Below are positions 53,459 through 61,609 of a stretch of 64,000 nt of DNA, one piece after another; within the stretch, counting starts at the first letter, position 1, and each line of letters opens with the position of its first letter. Made by a program: the position numbers and the translations under genes. The DNA is from Ilumatobacter coccineus YM16-304. GTDB lineage: Bacteria > Actinomycetota > Acidimicrobiia > Acidimicrobiales > Ilumatobacteraceae. The stretch is taken from the NCBI RefSeq assembly GCF_000348785.1, contig NC_020520.1, forward strand, positions 62,001-126,000, given 5' to 3'. The notes beneath the pieces were generated by a model. That model was given only the letters and a program-made list of their open reading frames with translations, was not told the origin of the DNA and did no database searches.

Positions 53459-56080
53459 ATGAAACGCACCCTCGTCCCCACACTCGTCGCCGTCGGCCTC
53501 GTCGCCGCGGCATGCACCGCCGGTTCCGACGGGGCCGACGTGACCGACCCCGATCCTTCGGTTCCCGACACCGCGGAGCCGTCCCCGGACGACTCCGTGC
53601 CGGTCACCGATCCCGACGACCCCGATACTGATTCGGACGATCCCGAGGTGGATCCAGACGATCGAGGCGGCCCGATCGGGTTCGCCCAGGCGTCACTTCG
53701 CCAGTTCGACGAATGCCAGGCGTTCCTCGACTACGTCCACACCGAGGGCGCCGAGCGCGTCGGTCCGTACGGCTTCGGCGACAACGGCTGGTTCGGGCCC
53801 ACGCCGTTCCTCGACGACGTGATGGTGATGGAGACCATGGAGGAAGAAGCCCCCGCCGAGGAGGCCGCCGCCGAGCCGGCATCAGAAGACGCCGGCGCCA
53901 GCGCCTCGACGACCAACGACGCCGCTGCATCGGGCGAAGTGTTCGTCGGTGACGACGGCGACGGCACGTACTCCACCACCAACGTGCAGGTCGACGGTGT
54001 CGACGAACCCGACATCATCAAGACCGACGGAACCCGAATCCTCGCTGTCGCCGGCGACGTGCTCCACTACGTCGACATCGCCGACGATGGCACCGCCGGC
54101 ACGAAGCGCGGTTCGGTCACGCTGTCGAACAACGGCGACGGCTCCGACGGCAACTACTACTTCGCCTACGGCCACGAGATCTTCGTCAACGGCGACCGTG
54201 CGTTCGTCATCGCCCAGGGCGAAGGCCAGTACTACGGCGGACCCGTGCCGTTCGAGACCGTCGATGCCGAGCCGCTCGGCGTCATGACCCGGCAAGCCCC
54301 GGACGCGATCGAGCCGTCGCCCGACGAGGAACCGCCGCCTGTCACCACCGTGGTCACCGATGCCGAGATCGAGTTCGTCGAGCCCGACATCGAGCCGGTG
54401 CCGTTCCCCGAGCCGTTGCCCGGCCCGCAGTTCTTCGGGCCGACGACGATCGTCCTCGAGATCGACCTGAGCAACCCCGACGACCTCCGGATCGTCAACA
54501 CGATGAACCTCGACGGTCGCTACATCAGTGCCCGCTCCATCGGCGAAACGGGCCGCATCGCCGTCACGTCGCCGCCGAAGGACCTCGGTTTCCTGTACCC
54601 GTCGAACCCCAACGCGACCGAGCAGGCCACCGACGCCAACCGCGAGCTCATCACCAACTCGACGCTCGAAGACTGGATGCCCACCTACACGCTGAACGCG
54701 GCCGACGGGACCAGCACGACGGGCAACCTCGTCTCGTGCGAGAACATCCACGCACCGTCGGAGTTCGCCGGCTTCGACATGCTGTCGATCGTCACGCTCG
54801 ACCTCGGCGAATCGCTGACCGAGCCGACCGGCGGTGCCGCGATCATGGCCACCGGCGACACGGTGTACGCCTCGGCCGACCGGATGTACGTGACCTCCAA
54901 CGTGTGGTTGCCGCCGACCATCGACGAACAGCAGCGTGGGCTCTGGGAAGAGGAATACGAGACCGCGATCCACCGCTTCTCGATCGCCGGTGACGGCCCG
55001 GCCCAATACGAAGCATCGGGCTCGGTCGAGGGCCATCTGCTCAACCAGTTCTCGATGAACGACCGTGACGGCACGTTCTACGCAGCGACCACGACCGGCA
55101 CGCCGTGGTCGAGCGAAGGCAGCGTGAGCCAGATCGTGGCCATGCAGGTCAACGGTGATCGCCTCGAGCAGGTCGGCCAGGTCGGCGGCCTCGGCGAAGG
55201 CGAACGCATCTTCTCGGTCCGCTACGTCGACGACGTCGCCTACGTCGTGACGTTCCGCCAGACCGACCCCTTCTACATCGTCGACCTCGCCGACCCGACC
55301 GCCATGTCGGTGCTGGGCGAGCTCAAGATCCCGGGCTACTCCAGCTACCTGCACCCGATCACCGACACGCTCGTGCTCGGTGTCGGCCAAGACGCCACCG
55401 ACGAAGGCCGCACGACCGGCACGAAGGTCTCGCTGTTCGACGTGAGCGATCCGGGCGACCCTCGTGAGGTCGACGTCTGGACCATGGACAACGCCGGGAG
55501 CGATGCCGAGTTCGACCACCGTGCGTTCCTCTACTGGGCACCGACCGGACAGGCGGTGCTCCCGCTGACCAACTGGGCCGATCAGTACTCGGGAGCGGTC
55601 GTGTTGAACGTGGGCGAAGACGGCCTCACCGAACAGGGTCGGGTCAGCCACGTCATCGAGTCGGACGACGAGAACGGCCTGACCGACTGCCAGGTCTTCA
55701 CCGGCGAGGGGATCACCGAAGCCGACGGCGATCTCTTCTGGATCACCCAGGAGCTCGGTGCCGGCGGCAGCCAGTTGCAGTTCTGCGAGCCAGGCGACAT
55801 CGGTGGAGCGACCGGATTCTCGTACTGCGAGACGATCCCGGTGAACGAGATCGAGAACTGGTTCTACCTCGGCGACAGCGGCCGGACCTTCTCGGAGGCG
55901 ACCGGCGTCGATCTCGCCGGCATCGACCGCATCGAATGGTGCTGGAGTGATGGCATCGACTGGCAGAAGCAGATCCAGCGCACCCTCGTCATCGACGGGC
56001 AGCTGTGGAGCTTCTCCAACAGCCAACTCCAGGCCAACGATCTGGCGACCCTCGGCACCACCGACATCGTCACCCTCTGA
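53459..56080 (+). CDS. Beta-propeller lipoprotein (PF09826-type)
   Basis: The 873-residue protein has a lipoprotein signal with lipobox ending VAAAC (C19), an acidic Pro/Asp-rich linker (about 24-70) and a predicted extracellular beta-propeller. The propeller includes the diagnostic 'YSTTNVQVDGVDEPDIIKTD' segment, where blades begin. Relatives are secreted or membrane-anchored proteins in archaea and bacteria, and function is unknown. An insert around 280-330 is Pro/Glu-rich. ATG 53459 has GGAG upstream. A strong hairpin follows, so it is probably a single-gene transcript. Confidence 0.85.
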   Translation: MKRTLVPTLVAVGLVAAACTAGSDGADVTDPDPSVPDTAEPSPDDSVPVTDPDDPDTDSDDPEVDPDDRGGPIGFAQASLRQFDECQAFLDYVHTEGAERVGPYGFGDNGWFGPTPFLDDVMVMETMEEEAPAEEAAAEPASEDAGASASTTNDAAASGEVFVGDDGDGTYSTTNVQVDGVDEPDIIKTDGTRILAVAGDVLHYVDIADDGTAGTKRGSVTLSNNGDGSDGNYYFAYGHEIFVNGDRAFVIAQGEGQYYGGPVPFETVDAEPLGVMTRQAPDAIEPSPDEEPPPVTTVVTDAEIEFVEPDIEPVPFPEPLPGPQFFGPTTIVLEIDLSNPDDLRIVNTMNLDGRYISARSIGETGRIAVTSPPKDLGFLYPSNPNATEQATDANRELITNSTLEDWMPTYTLNAADGTSTTGNLVSCENIHAPSEFAGFDMLSIVTLDLGESLTEPTGGAAIMATGDTVYASADRMYVTSNVWLPPTIDEQQRGLWEEEYETAIHRFSIAGDGPAQYEASGSVEGHLLNQFSMNDRDGTFYAATTTGTPWSSEGSVSQIVAMQVNGDRLEQVGQVGGLGEGERIFSVRYVDDVAYVVTFRQTDPFYIVDLADPTAMSVLGELKIPGYSSYLHPITDTLVLGVGQDATDEGRTTGTKVSLFDVSDPGDPREVDVWTMDNAGSDAEFDHRAFLYWAPTGQAVLPLTNWADQYSGAVVLNVGEDGLTEQGRVSHVIESDDENGLTDCQVFTGEGITEADGDLFWITQELGAGGSQLQFCEPGDIGGATGFSYCETIPVNEIENWFYLGDSGRTFSEATGVDLAGIDRIEWCWSDGIDWQKQIQRTLVIDGQLWSFSNSQLQANDLATLGTTDIVTL

Positions 56081-56098
56081 GCCACACGATCACCTCGC

Positions 56099-56136
56099 GA
56101 TGAGCGAACGGCAGCACCCGCCGCCGTTCGCTCATC
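56099..56136 (+). terminator. Terminator hairpin after the beta-propeller lipoprotein
   Basis: GATGAGCGAACGGC and GCCGTTCGCTCATC are perfect 14-bp arms around a ten-base loop. The stem sequence resembles the one after the next gene (57426-57463). Confidence 0.65.
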
Positions 56137-56310
56137 GGCGCGCTGCGGGTCGAGTGCAGATTTCTCCCGGACGCTCGATGTTGGCAAACCCTTGTGGCCT
56201 ACGGAAAACCATGGGTGTAAGTAGGCCCTCCGCCACGTAGGGTGACATTATCTCTCTGGCGGCCACTCTCCGCCTTGTGTCTTGTCAACGTCCCTGCAAG
56301 ACTGCGACGC

Positions 56311-57411
56311 ATGCGGGATGGGATGACGGGACACCAGTCGATTCGGGCGCGCGGCCTGAGGCTCACGGCGGCGGTGTTCGCGATGGCTCTGGGGACACTC
56401 ACGCTCGCCACGGCTGCGCCAGCCTTGGCAGTGAACAACGGAGTGTGCCAAGGGCTGACGTCGGGGAAGATCGACGTGTCGGGAAACCACACGACGCTGG
56501 CCATCTCGGCGCCTGCAGGCAACGTCATCACGGGATACTGCGTGAAGGCTGGCTCGCTGAACCAGGGCAATGGCCCGGAGTACCTCTCGGTGGTGCCGCC
56601 GGCTTCGTCGGTGACGATCAGCCACTCGTCCGGTAAGGACATCTCGCACTACTCGTTCACCTACGAACCCGTGTCCGTCGTGACGACTGCTCCGCCGACG
56701 ACTGTCCCGCCGACGACTGCTCCGCCGACGACTGCTCCGCCGACGACTGTCCCGCCGACGACTGCTCCGCCGACGACCGTTCCGCCGACGACTGTCCCGC
56801 CGACGACTGTCCCGCCGACGACTGCTCCGCCGACGACCGTTCCGCCGACGACTGCTCCGCCGACGACCGTTCCGCCGACGACTGTCCCGCCGACGACTGC
56901 TCCGCCGACGACTGCTCCGCCGACGACTGCTCCGCCGACGACTGTCCCGCCGACGACTGCTCCGCCGACGACTGCTCCGCCGACGACTGCTCCGCCGACG
57001 ACTGTCCCGCCGACGACTGTCCCGCCGACGACTGCTCCGCCGACGACCGTTCCGCCGACGACTGCTCCGCCGACGACGGTTCCGCCGACCACGTCGCCAT
57101 CCACCACGACCCCGGTCGACACCACCACGACCACGACCACGACGCCGACGGCGACCGGTACGACCACCAGCACCACGTTGCTGGGCGCGTCCTCGCCGCC
57201 CGAAACCACGCCGGAGACCACGCCGACGACTGCTCCGCCGAGTGACGTGGTGTCTGCCGACACGCTGCCACCCATCGACCCGACGATCACGCTGCCGGCC
57301 ACCGGGCTCGGAGCGTCGACGTCCGCGCTGCTCGGCGCGGCGATGTTGGCGCTCGGCGCCGCACTCGTCGGGCTCAGCCGTCGGCGGCAGGCGAGCACAC
57401 CGACGACGTAG
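56311..57411 (+). CDS. LPXTG surface protein with TTxPP repeat stalk
   Basis: From ATG 56311, the 366-residue protein has a signal peptide (to about residue 38, APALA-VNN) and a compact domain of about 80 residues with two cysteines ('GVCQGLTSGKIDV', 'ITGYCVKAGSLNQGNGPEY'). A 135-residue stalk of 27 TTAPP or TTVPP pentapeptides and a Thr-rich region follow. The C-terminus has LPATG (328-332), a hydrophobic helix and RRR. The stalk probably holds the small domain away from the wall and may be O-glycosylated. ATG 56323 is a possible later start. Ligand unknown. Confidence 0.8.
   Translation: MRDGMTGHQSIRARGLRLTAAVFAMALGTLTLATAAPALAVNNGVCQGLTSGKIDVSGNHTTLAISAPAGNVITGYCVKAGSLNQGNGPEYLSVVPPASSVTISHSSGKDISHYSFTYEPVSVVTTAPPTTVPPTTAPPTTAPPTTVPPTTAPPTTVPPTTVPPTTVPPTTAPPTTVPPTTAPPTTVPPTTVPPTTAPPTTAPPTTAPPTTVPPTTAPPTTAPPTTAPPTTVPPTTVPPTTAPPTTVPPTTAPPTTVPPTTSPSTTTPVDTTTTTTTTPTATGTTTSTTLLGASSPPETTPETTPTTAPPSDVVSADTLPPIDPTITLPATGLGASTSALLGAAMLALGAALVGLSRRRQASTPTT
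56683..57087 (+). repeat. 15-bp coding minisatellite (27 TTAPP/TTVPP units)
   Basis: The 27 in-frame units use only a few codon forms: ACGACTGCTCCGCCG, ACGACTGTCCCGCCG and ACGACCGTTCCGCCG. The near-identity at DNA level indicates recent expansion and likely length variation between strains. Confidence 0.9.
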
Positions 57412-57425
57412 TCAGATCACGCAGC

Positions 57426-57463
57426 GATGAGCGAGCGGCGGCGTGGGCCGCCGCTCACTCATC
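57426..57463. terminator. Terminator hairpin between LPXTG and DDN-type genes
   Basis: GATGAGCGAGCGGCGGC and GCCGCCGCTCACTCATC pair with one mismatch around GTGG. It lies between converging genes. Confidence 0.65.
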
Positions 57464-57484
57464 GGCGTTGATCGCGAGCGACGC

Positions 57485-57889
57485 TCAGATGCGCTCGACC
57501 TTGAACGCAGGGATCACTCGAGGAGCTGCGGTCTCGACGTACTCCGCGAACTGCGGCATGAACGTCGCCTGCTCCTGAATTCGCGCTGCGGCTTCGTCGG
57601 CCGGGAGTTCGACGAGCCGAGCGCGGTACTTCTCGCCGGGCTCCTCGATGTCGATCTCCGGGTTGGCCTTGAGGTTGTGGTACCAGTCGGGGTTGGTGGT
57701 CGCTCCACCCTTCGAAGCGAAGATGTAGCGGTCGTCGCCGTCTTTCAGCGTGACGAGCGGGATCTCGCGAACGAGTCCTGATTTGGCGCCGATCGTGTGG
57801 AGGATGATGACCGGGTTGTCGCCGAACATCTCGACCTTGCCGTTGTTGGCGCGGAACTCTTCGATGACTTGAGCGTTGAAATCTGTCAT
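57485..57889 (-). CDS. Deazaflavin (F420)-dependent nitroreductase-family protein
   Basis: The 134-residue split-barrel protein has the DDN signature 'GDNPVIILHTIGAKSGLVREIPL', then 'DRYIFASKGGATTNPDWYHNL', which matches mycobacterial F420H2-dependent Ddn and its actinobacterial relatives. The cofactor is reduced deazaflavin. Native substrates are thought to be quinones or other hydride acceptors. It may lie in the membrane or cytoplasm, and no helix anchor is visible. Neither a ribosome site nor a clear leaderless box was seen before ATG 57889. The presence of the gene supports F420 use by the organism. Confidence 0.85.
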   Translation of the reverse strand: MTDFNAQVIEEFRANNGKVEMFGDNPVIILHTIGAKSGLVREIPLVTLKDGDDRYIFASKGGATTNPDWYHNLKANPEIDIEEPGEKYRARLVELPADEAAARIQEQATFMPQFAEYVETAAPRVIPAFKVERI

Positions 57890-57958
57890 GTCGCTCAGTC
57901 AATCACGACGGTGCTGGTGCCGATGCCAGCCGGCCGCCATCAGGTCAGCCCCGGGCGC

Positions 57959-58918
57959 TCACGAACCGGTGAGCATGGCCTCGATCAGCTCCTGCACCGC
58001 GAGTGCCTCGGAGAACGTCGCGATCGCGCTGGTCTCGCCTGCGAGCAGCTTCGACAGCTCACCGAGTTGCGCGGCGTAGGCCTCGGCGCCGAGCCGAGCC
58101 CGGTCGGCCGGCTGCGCGTCGACCCACTCGTCGCCGCTCGTGGTCTGCAGGCGATACCAGTCCCACAGCCGTACCGACCGAGCCGCGCCGCGAATCGTGA
58201 GGTCGTTGACATCGGCGCCGGCACCACCGCTCGTCCCGATGATGGTCAGCTCAACACCGTCGGCGCTGCGAAGGTGCGCGCTGGCGCTCGTCTCGCACAG
58301 CGTGCCGTCGGGGCCGTCGTCGTACTCCGCATGCGCCGCCGCGATCGTCAGCGGGCCGAGGGCGCGGGTCGCGAGGAACACGAAGTGCGACACCACCTCG
58401 CGCATCCACCCGCCCTGGTCGCGGAGGCGCAGCCATTGCGCCTTCGCGTGCCACGCACGCGGCCACTCGGCGAAGTGCAATCGCAGGTCGGCGCGCATGG
58501 TCGCGCCGAGTTCGCCCGAGTTCACCATGTCGACGAAGCGCACCGCGGCGGGCGCGGCGCTGAACACGAAGTTCACACCAGCGGGCAGCCCGCTCTCCTC
58601 GACGAGCGCCACGAGTTCGCGGCTCTCGTCGACGTCGACGCCGAGCGGCTTCTCGCAGAACACGGCCGTCTGCGCAGCGACGCACGCCTCGACGTACTCG
58701 CGATGGAACAGCGGCGGCACCGCGATGTAGACCGCGTCGGCTGCCGCGATGACCGCATCGGCGCCGTCGACGATCGCGACCGCATCGGCATGCGCCGCGC
58801 AGGCTGCAGCGTCGGGGTCCCAGGCGGCGACGAGATCGAAGTGGTCGTGGGCGTTGAACTGCTCGACGAAGCGTGCGCCGACCGTGCCGAGTCCGATGAT
58901 CCCGATGCGATGCGTCAT
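57959..58918 (-). CDS. Gfo/Idh/MocA-family NAD(P)-dependent oxidoreductase
   Basis: The 319-residue protein has an N-terminal Rossmann fold (GIIGLGTVG, residues 6-14), the cofactor loop 'VYIAVPPLFH', and EKPLG (89-93) with the catalytic-region lysine. A C-terminal alpha/beta domain follows ('SGGAGADVNDLTIRG'). The family oxidises or reduces sugars, inositols or related polyols. The substrate is unknown. ATG 58918 has CAGACT six bases upstream, a weak leaderless signal. The DUF1269-type gene lies 14 bases upstream on the same strand, so the two may be cotranscribed. Confidence 0.8.
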   Translation of the reverse strand: MTHRIGIIGLGTVGARFVEQFNAHDHFDLVAAWDPDAAACAAHADAVAIVDGADAVIAAADAVYIAVPPLFHREYVEACVAAQTAVFCEKPLGVDVDESRELVALVEESGLPAGVNFVFSAAPAAVRFVDMVNSGELGATMRADLRLHFAEWPRAWHAKAQWLRLRDQGGWMREVVSHFVFLATRALGPLTIAAAHAEYDDGPDGTLCETSASAHLRSADGVELTIIGTSGGAGADVNDLTIRGAARSVRLWDWYRLQTTSGDEWVDAQPADRARLGAEAYAAQLGELSKLLAGETSAIATFSEALAVQELIEAMLTGS

Positions 58919-58932
58919 CGGCGAAGTCTGGC

Positions 58933-59535
58933 TCAGTCGCCCGAGAATGCCTCGTCGAGTTGCTCCATCGCGGAGTCGGACATCGACGTGTAGAGCAACT
59001 CTGCGCCACGGAATCGGCGGGCCTCTTCGGCCAGCGCACGAACATGGACGTGCTCGGCGAGGATGACGATCGTCGACGTTCCGGGTTCGACGGCGGCCTT
59101 GAACCAGTCGACCCATTCGTCGGGAATCCCGAGGTCGACGACCTTCGCGGCGACCGCTCCCGCGCCTGCGCCGAGACCGAGCCCGGCGATCCAACCGATC
59201 GGTCCGCCGACGACGAGGCCGAGCAGGCCGGTCCACATGGCGCCCGACGCTGCCGCACGGCCGGGCGTCGGATCGATGGTCTCGGTCACCATGACCTTGC
59301 CGTCGTCGTTCTTCGTGACCGTGACCGCGTCCTTCAGATCGAGCGCGCCGTCCTGGCGGAGCCGACCCATCGCGAGCAGGTACTCCTGGGCCTTGAGTGC
59401 GCTGTCGAACGACACGCCGATGATGACCGGAGCGTCGGGATCGGACACGGCTCGGTGATCGTCGGCGAGCCCGGCGCGCAGCGACGGATCAGGCGGGTCG
59501 AACGGTGCGGGTGACGTCGTCGAATCGTCGGTCAT
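58933..59535 (-). CDS. DUF1269-type membrane-associated protein
   Basis: The 200-residue protein has 'VIIGVSFDSALKAQEYLLAMGRLRQDGALDLKDAV', which starts the DUF1269 domain, and a glycine-rich hydrophobic hairpin (about 95-130: 'LLGLVVGGPIGWIAGLGLG'). The C-terminal half has 'STIVILAEHVHVRALAEEARRF'. The family is annotated as a possible membrane protein of unknown function and is often near stress genes. The start lacks a ribosome site, and TACACC lies six bases upstream. It shares its strand with the Gfo/Idh/MocA gene, which follows after 14 bases. Confidence 0.8.
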   Translation of the reverse strand: MTDDSTTSPAPFDPPDPSLRAGLADDHRAVSDPDAPVIIGVSFDSALKAQEYLLAMGRLRQDGALDLKDAVTVTKNDDGKVMVTETIDPTPGRAAASGAMWTGLLGLVVGGPIGWIAGLGLGAGAGAVAAKVVDLGIPDEWVDWFKAAVEPGTSTIVILAEHVHVRALAEEARRFRGAELLYTSMSDSAMEQLDEAFSGD

Positions 59536-59604
59536 GCACAAGGTGTACCCGTCTGCGGTGCGGTTCGCACGTCGAGCGTCGGACTTGTCGTCGATCACGC
59601 GATC

Positions 59605-59610
59605 TACGGT
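59605..59610 (+). promoter_or_regulatory. -10 box for a leaderless transcript (PH-like membrane protein)
   Basis: TACGGT is followed by six bases (GGGCTC) and then ATG 59617. Confidence 0.55.
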
Positions 59611-59616
59611 GGGCTC

Positions 59617-60039
59617 ATGACGTATCGACATCGCCAGGTCGGCTGGCCGATCATGATCGTGTCCGACGTGCTGTTCATCATCGGCGTCGTGCTGATCGCA
59701 CTCGGCGATGGCGCGCGCATCACCGGGATCGTGCTGCTGCTCACCGCGCTCGTCGTCGCGTTGCTCTCGGTGCTCACCGTCACCGTCGACGCCACGCACG
59801 TGACCGCGACGTTCTTCCCCGGGTGGCCGAAGCATCGCATCGCCCTCGCCGACATCTCGTCGGCCGAGGCCGTGCGGAACAAGACCTGGTGGGGGTTCGG
59901 GATCCGCAAGGTGCCCGGCGGATGGATGTACAACGTCGGCGGACTCGACGCGGTCGAGGTGGTGCAACACAACGGCAAGCGCTTCCGCATCGGCACGAAC
60001 GACGTCGAAGGTCTCGAACGAGCGCTCGCCACCCGCTGA
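59617..60039 (+). CDS. Small membrane protein with PH-like domain
   Basis: The 140-residue protein has two membrane helices (about 10-28 and 35-55) followed by a short beta-rich cytoplasmic domain ('VTVDATHVTATFFPGWPKHRIALADISSAEAV', 'GWMYNVGGLDAVEVV', 'KRFRIGTNDVEGLERAL'). This layout resembles bacterial PH-domain membrane proteins. Function is unknown. The likely leaderless transcript starts at ATG 59617. It converges on the acyl-CoA dehydrogenase gene across a pair of 37-bp palindromes and a hairpin. Confidence 0.7.
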   Translation: MTYRHRQVGWPIMIVSDVLFIIGVVLIALGDGARITGIVLLLTALVVALLSVLTVTVDATHVTATFFPGWPKHRIALADISSAEAVRNKTWWGFGIRKVPGGWMYNVGGLDAVEVVQHNGKRFRIGTNDVEGLERALATR

Positions 60040-60049
60040 CGCCCGCCCC

Positions 60050-60123
60050 GCTTGTTTCCCTCGGTCCCGGTCCAAAGGAAACAAGCGCTTGTTTCTTTCG
60101 GACCAGGTCCAAAGGAAACAAGC
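60050..60123. repeat. Two abutting 37-bp palindromic elements (copies 5 and 6)
   Basis: Copies at 60050-60086 and 60087-60123 abut exactly. Both have GCTTGTTTC and GAAACAAGC arms. Confidence 0.9.
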
Positions 60124-60144
60124 GAGAGCGCTCGAAAACGCACA

Positions 60145-60177
60145 CAGGCCCGCTCGACACGAGGTCGAACGGGCCTG
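60145..60177 (-). terminator. Terminator hairpin after the acyl-CoA dehydrogenase gene
   Basis: CAGGCCCG and CGGGCCTG arms, extended inward by TCGA/TCGA, 13 bases past the stop of the minus-strand gene. Confidence 0.6.
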
Positions 60178-60190
60178 CGATTCGGGGGGA

Positions 60191-61399
60191 TCAGTCGGTC
60201 TGCGTGCCGACCTTGAGGTCCTTGAACGGCACACCCTTGTCGACGCTCGGTTCGCGCGGCAGGCCGAGCACACGGTCGCCGATGATGTTGCGCTGGATCT
60301 CGTCGGTACCACCGGCGATCGACGACTGGAAGCTGTTGAGCACGATGCGCTGACGTTCGGCGCCGTCCTCGTCGGCCGGGTCCCAGGCGATCGACGACGG
60401 ACCCGCCAACTCGAGCGCGATCTCGCGCATCTTCCACGCGATGTTCGAACCGAAGAGCTTGCCGAGCGAGCCGCCCGGACCCGGGGTCTTGCCGGCCTTC
60501 TGCTCGGCGCGGTTGCGCATGGCGACCATCGCCTTCGTGGTCTCCATCGAGTAGATGTTCATCAACTGGTCGCGCACGACCGGGTCGTTGATCTTTCCGG
60601 TCTCTTCGGCTGCGCTCTTGAGCAGCTTGTACGTCGGCTGGTTGATCTTGCCGGCGCCTGCCGAACCGATGGCGACGCGCTCGTACATGAGCATCGCGGT
60701 CGCCAGCTTCCAGCCGGCGTTGAACTCGCCGAGCAGGTTGTCCTTCGGGATGCGAACGTCGGTGAAGAAGATCTCGTTGAAGTGCGAGCCGCCGTCGATC
60801 TGGTGGATCGGGCGGATCTCGACGCCGGGAGCGTGCATGTCGAGGATGAACATCGACAGACCGGCGTGCTTGACCTGCTCGGGATCGGTGCGTGCGACCA
60901 CGATGCCGTAGTCGGACTTGTGTGCGAGGGTGGTCCACACCTTCTGGCCGTTGAGGATCCACTCGTCGCCGTCGAGGACGGCCTTCGACTGGAGACTCGC
61001 GACGTCGGAGCCGGCGCCGGGCTCGGAGAACATCTGGCACCACATGTGCTTGCCCGAGATGTTGTCGGCCAGGTACGCGGCCTTCTGTTCGTGCGTGCCG
61101 TACTCGTTGAGCATCGGGAGGCACATGCCGTGGGAGATGATGAACTCGCCGGCCATCATCCGGTAGTTGCCCTGCACTTCGCGCCAGATCTTGTCGTGTG
61201 CGAGCGTGAGCCCGCCGCCGCCGTACTCCTTCGGGTACGCGACGCCGGCCAGGCCGACTTCGGCGGCCGCTGCGAGGAACGCCTTCTGGTCGTTGACGTT
61301 CGGAAGTGCGTCGCCTTGCTTCGTGGCGTGCTCCTCCATGAAGTCGACGCACTTCTGTCGAAATTCGTTGGCTTCCTGTTCGGTGAGGGTGTCACTCAT
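60191..61399 (-). CDS. Acyl-CoA dehydrogenase-family protein
   Basis: This 402-residue FAD enzyme has the family's 'MFSEPGAGSDVASL' FAD-contact segment, 'WILNGQKVWTTLA' and the C-terminal 'SSIAGGTDEIQRNIIGDRVLGLPR'. It introduces a double bond between C2 and C3 of an acyl-CoA and passes electrons to an electron-transfer flavoprotein. The 40-residue insert 'RNRAEQKAGKTPGPGGSLGK' is typical of actinobacterial FadE-like members. ATG 61399 follows AGGAGA. It diverges from a MarR gene and a thiolase gene, so this is likely a regulated fatty-acid or ring-derived acyl-CoA catabolic unit. Confidence 0.9.
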   Translation of the reverse strand: MSDTLTEQEANEFRQKCVDFMEEHATKQGDALPNVNDQKAFLAAAAEVGLAGVAYPKEYGGGGLTLAHDKIWREVQGNYRMMAGEFIISHGMCLPMLNEYGTHEQKAAYLADNISGKHMWCQMFSEPGAGSDVASLQSKAVLDGDEWILNGQKVWTTLAHKSDYGIVVARTDPEQVKHAGLSMFILDMHAPGVEIRPIHQIDGGSHFNEIFFTDVRIPKDNLLGEFNAGWKLATAMLMYERVAIGSAGAGKINQPTYKLLKSAAEETGKINDPVVRDQLMNIYSMETTKAMVAMRNRAEQKAGKTPGPGGSLGKLFGSNIAWKMREIALELAGPSSIAWDPADEDGAERQRIVLNSFQSSIAGGTDEIQRNIIGDRVLGLPREPSVDKGVPFKDLKVGTQTD

Positions 61400-61481
61400 G
61401 CCTTGTCTCCTGTGCCTTCTTGTCTGAGCGGGGCTCGCCGATGCGACCGTCGTGGCCGTCATCACGATCTTCAACTTGGAA

Positions 61482-61509
61482 CATACTGTATGGCTTCGTA
61501 CAATACGAA
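61482..61509. promoter_or_regulatory. Two palindromes between acyl-CoA dehydrogenase and MarR genes
   Basis: CATAC-T-GTATG (61482-61492) and TTCGTA-CAA-TACGAA (61495-61509) are perfect palindromes two bases apart in the divergent gap. They are candidate operators for the MarR protein encoded at 61610. Confidence 0.6.
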
Positions 61510-61609
61510 CCCAGACGACCAACCCGGTCACATCCATCCACCGAGCGATGCGACCGGGTGCCACCGTTCGTCACCCTCCCATCACGCCACAACCGCCACA
61601 TCGGGCCAC

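Noticed and set aside
56683-57087. Tandem array resembling a satellite or CRISPR
   Set aside because: Every unit is 15 bp and stays in frame inside a clear signal-peptide plus LPXTG protein, so it encodes a TTxPP stalk.
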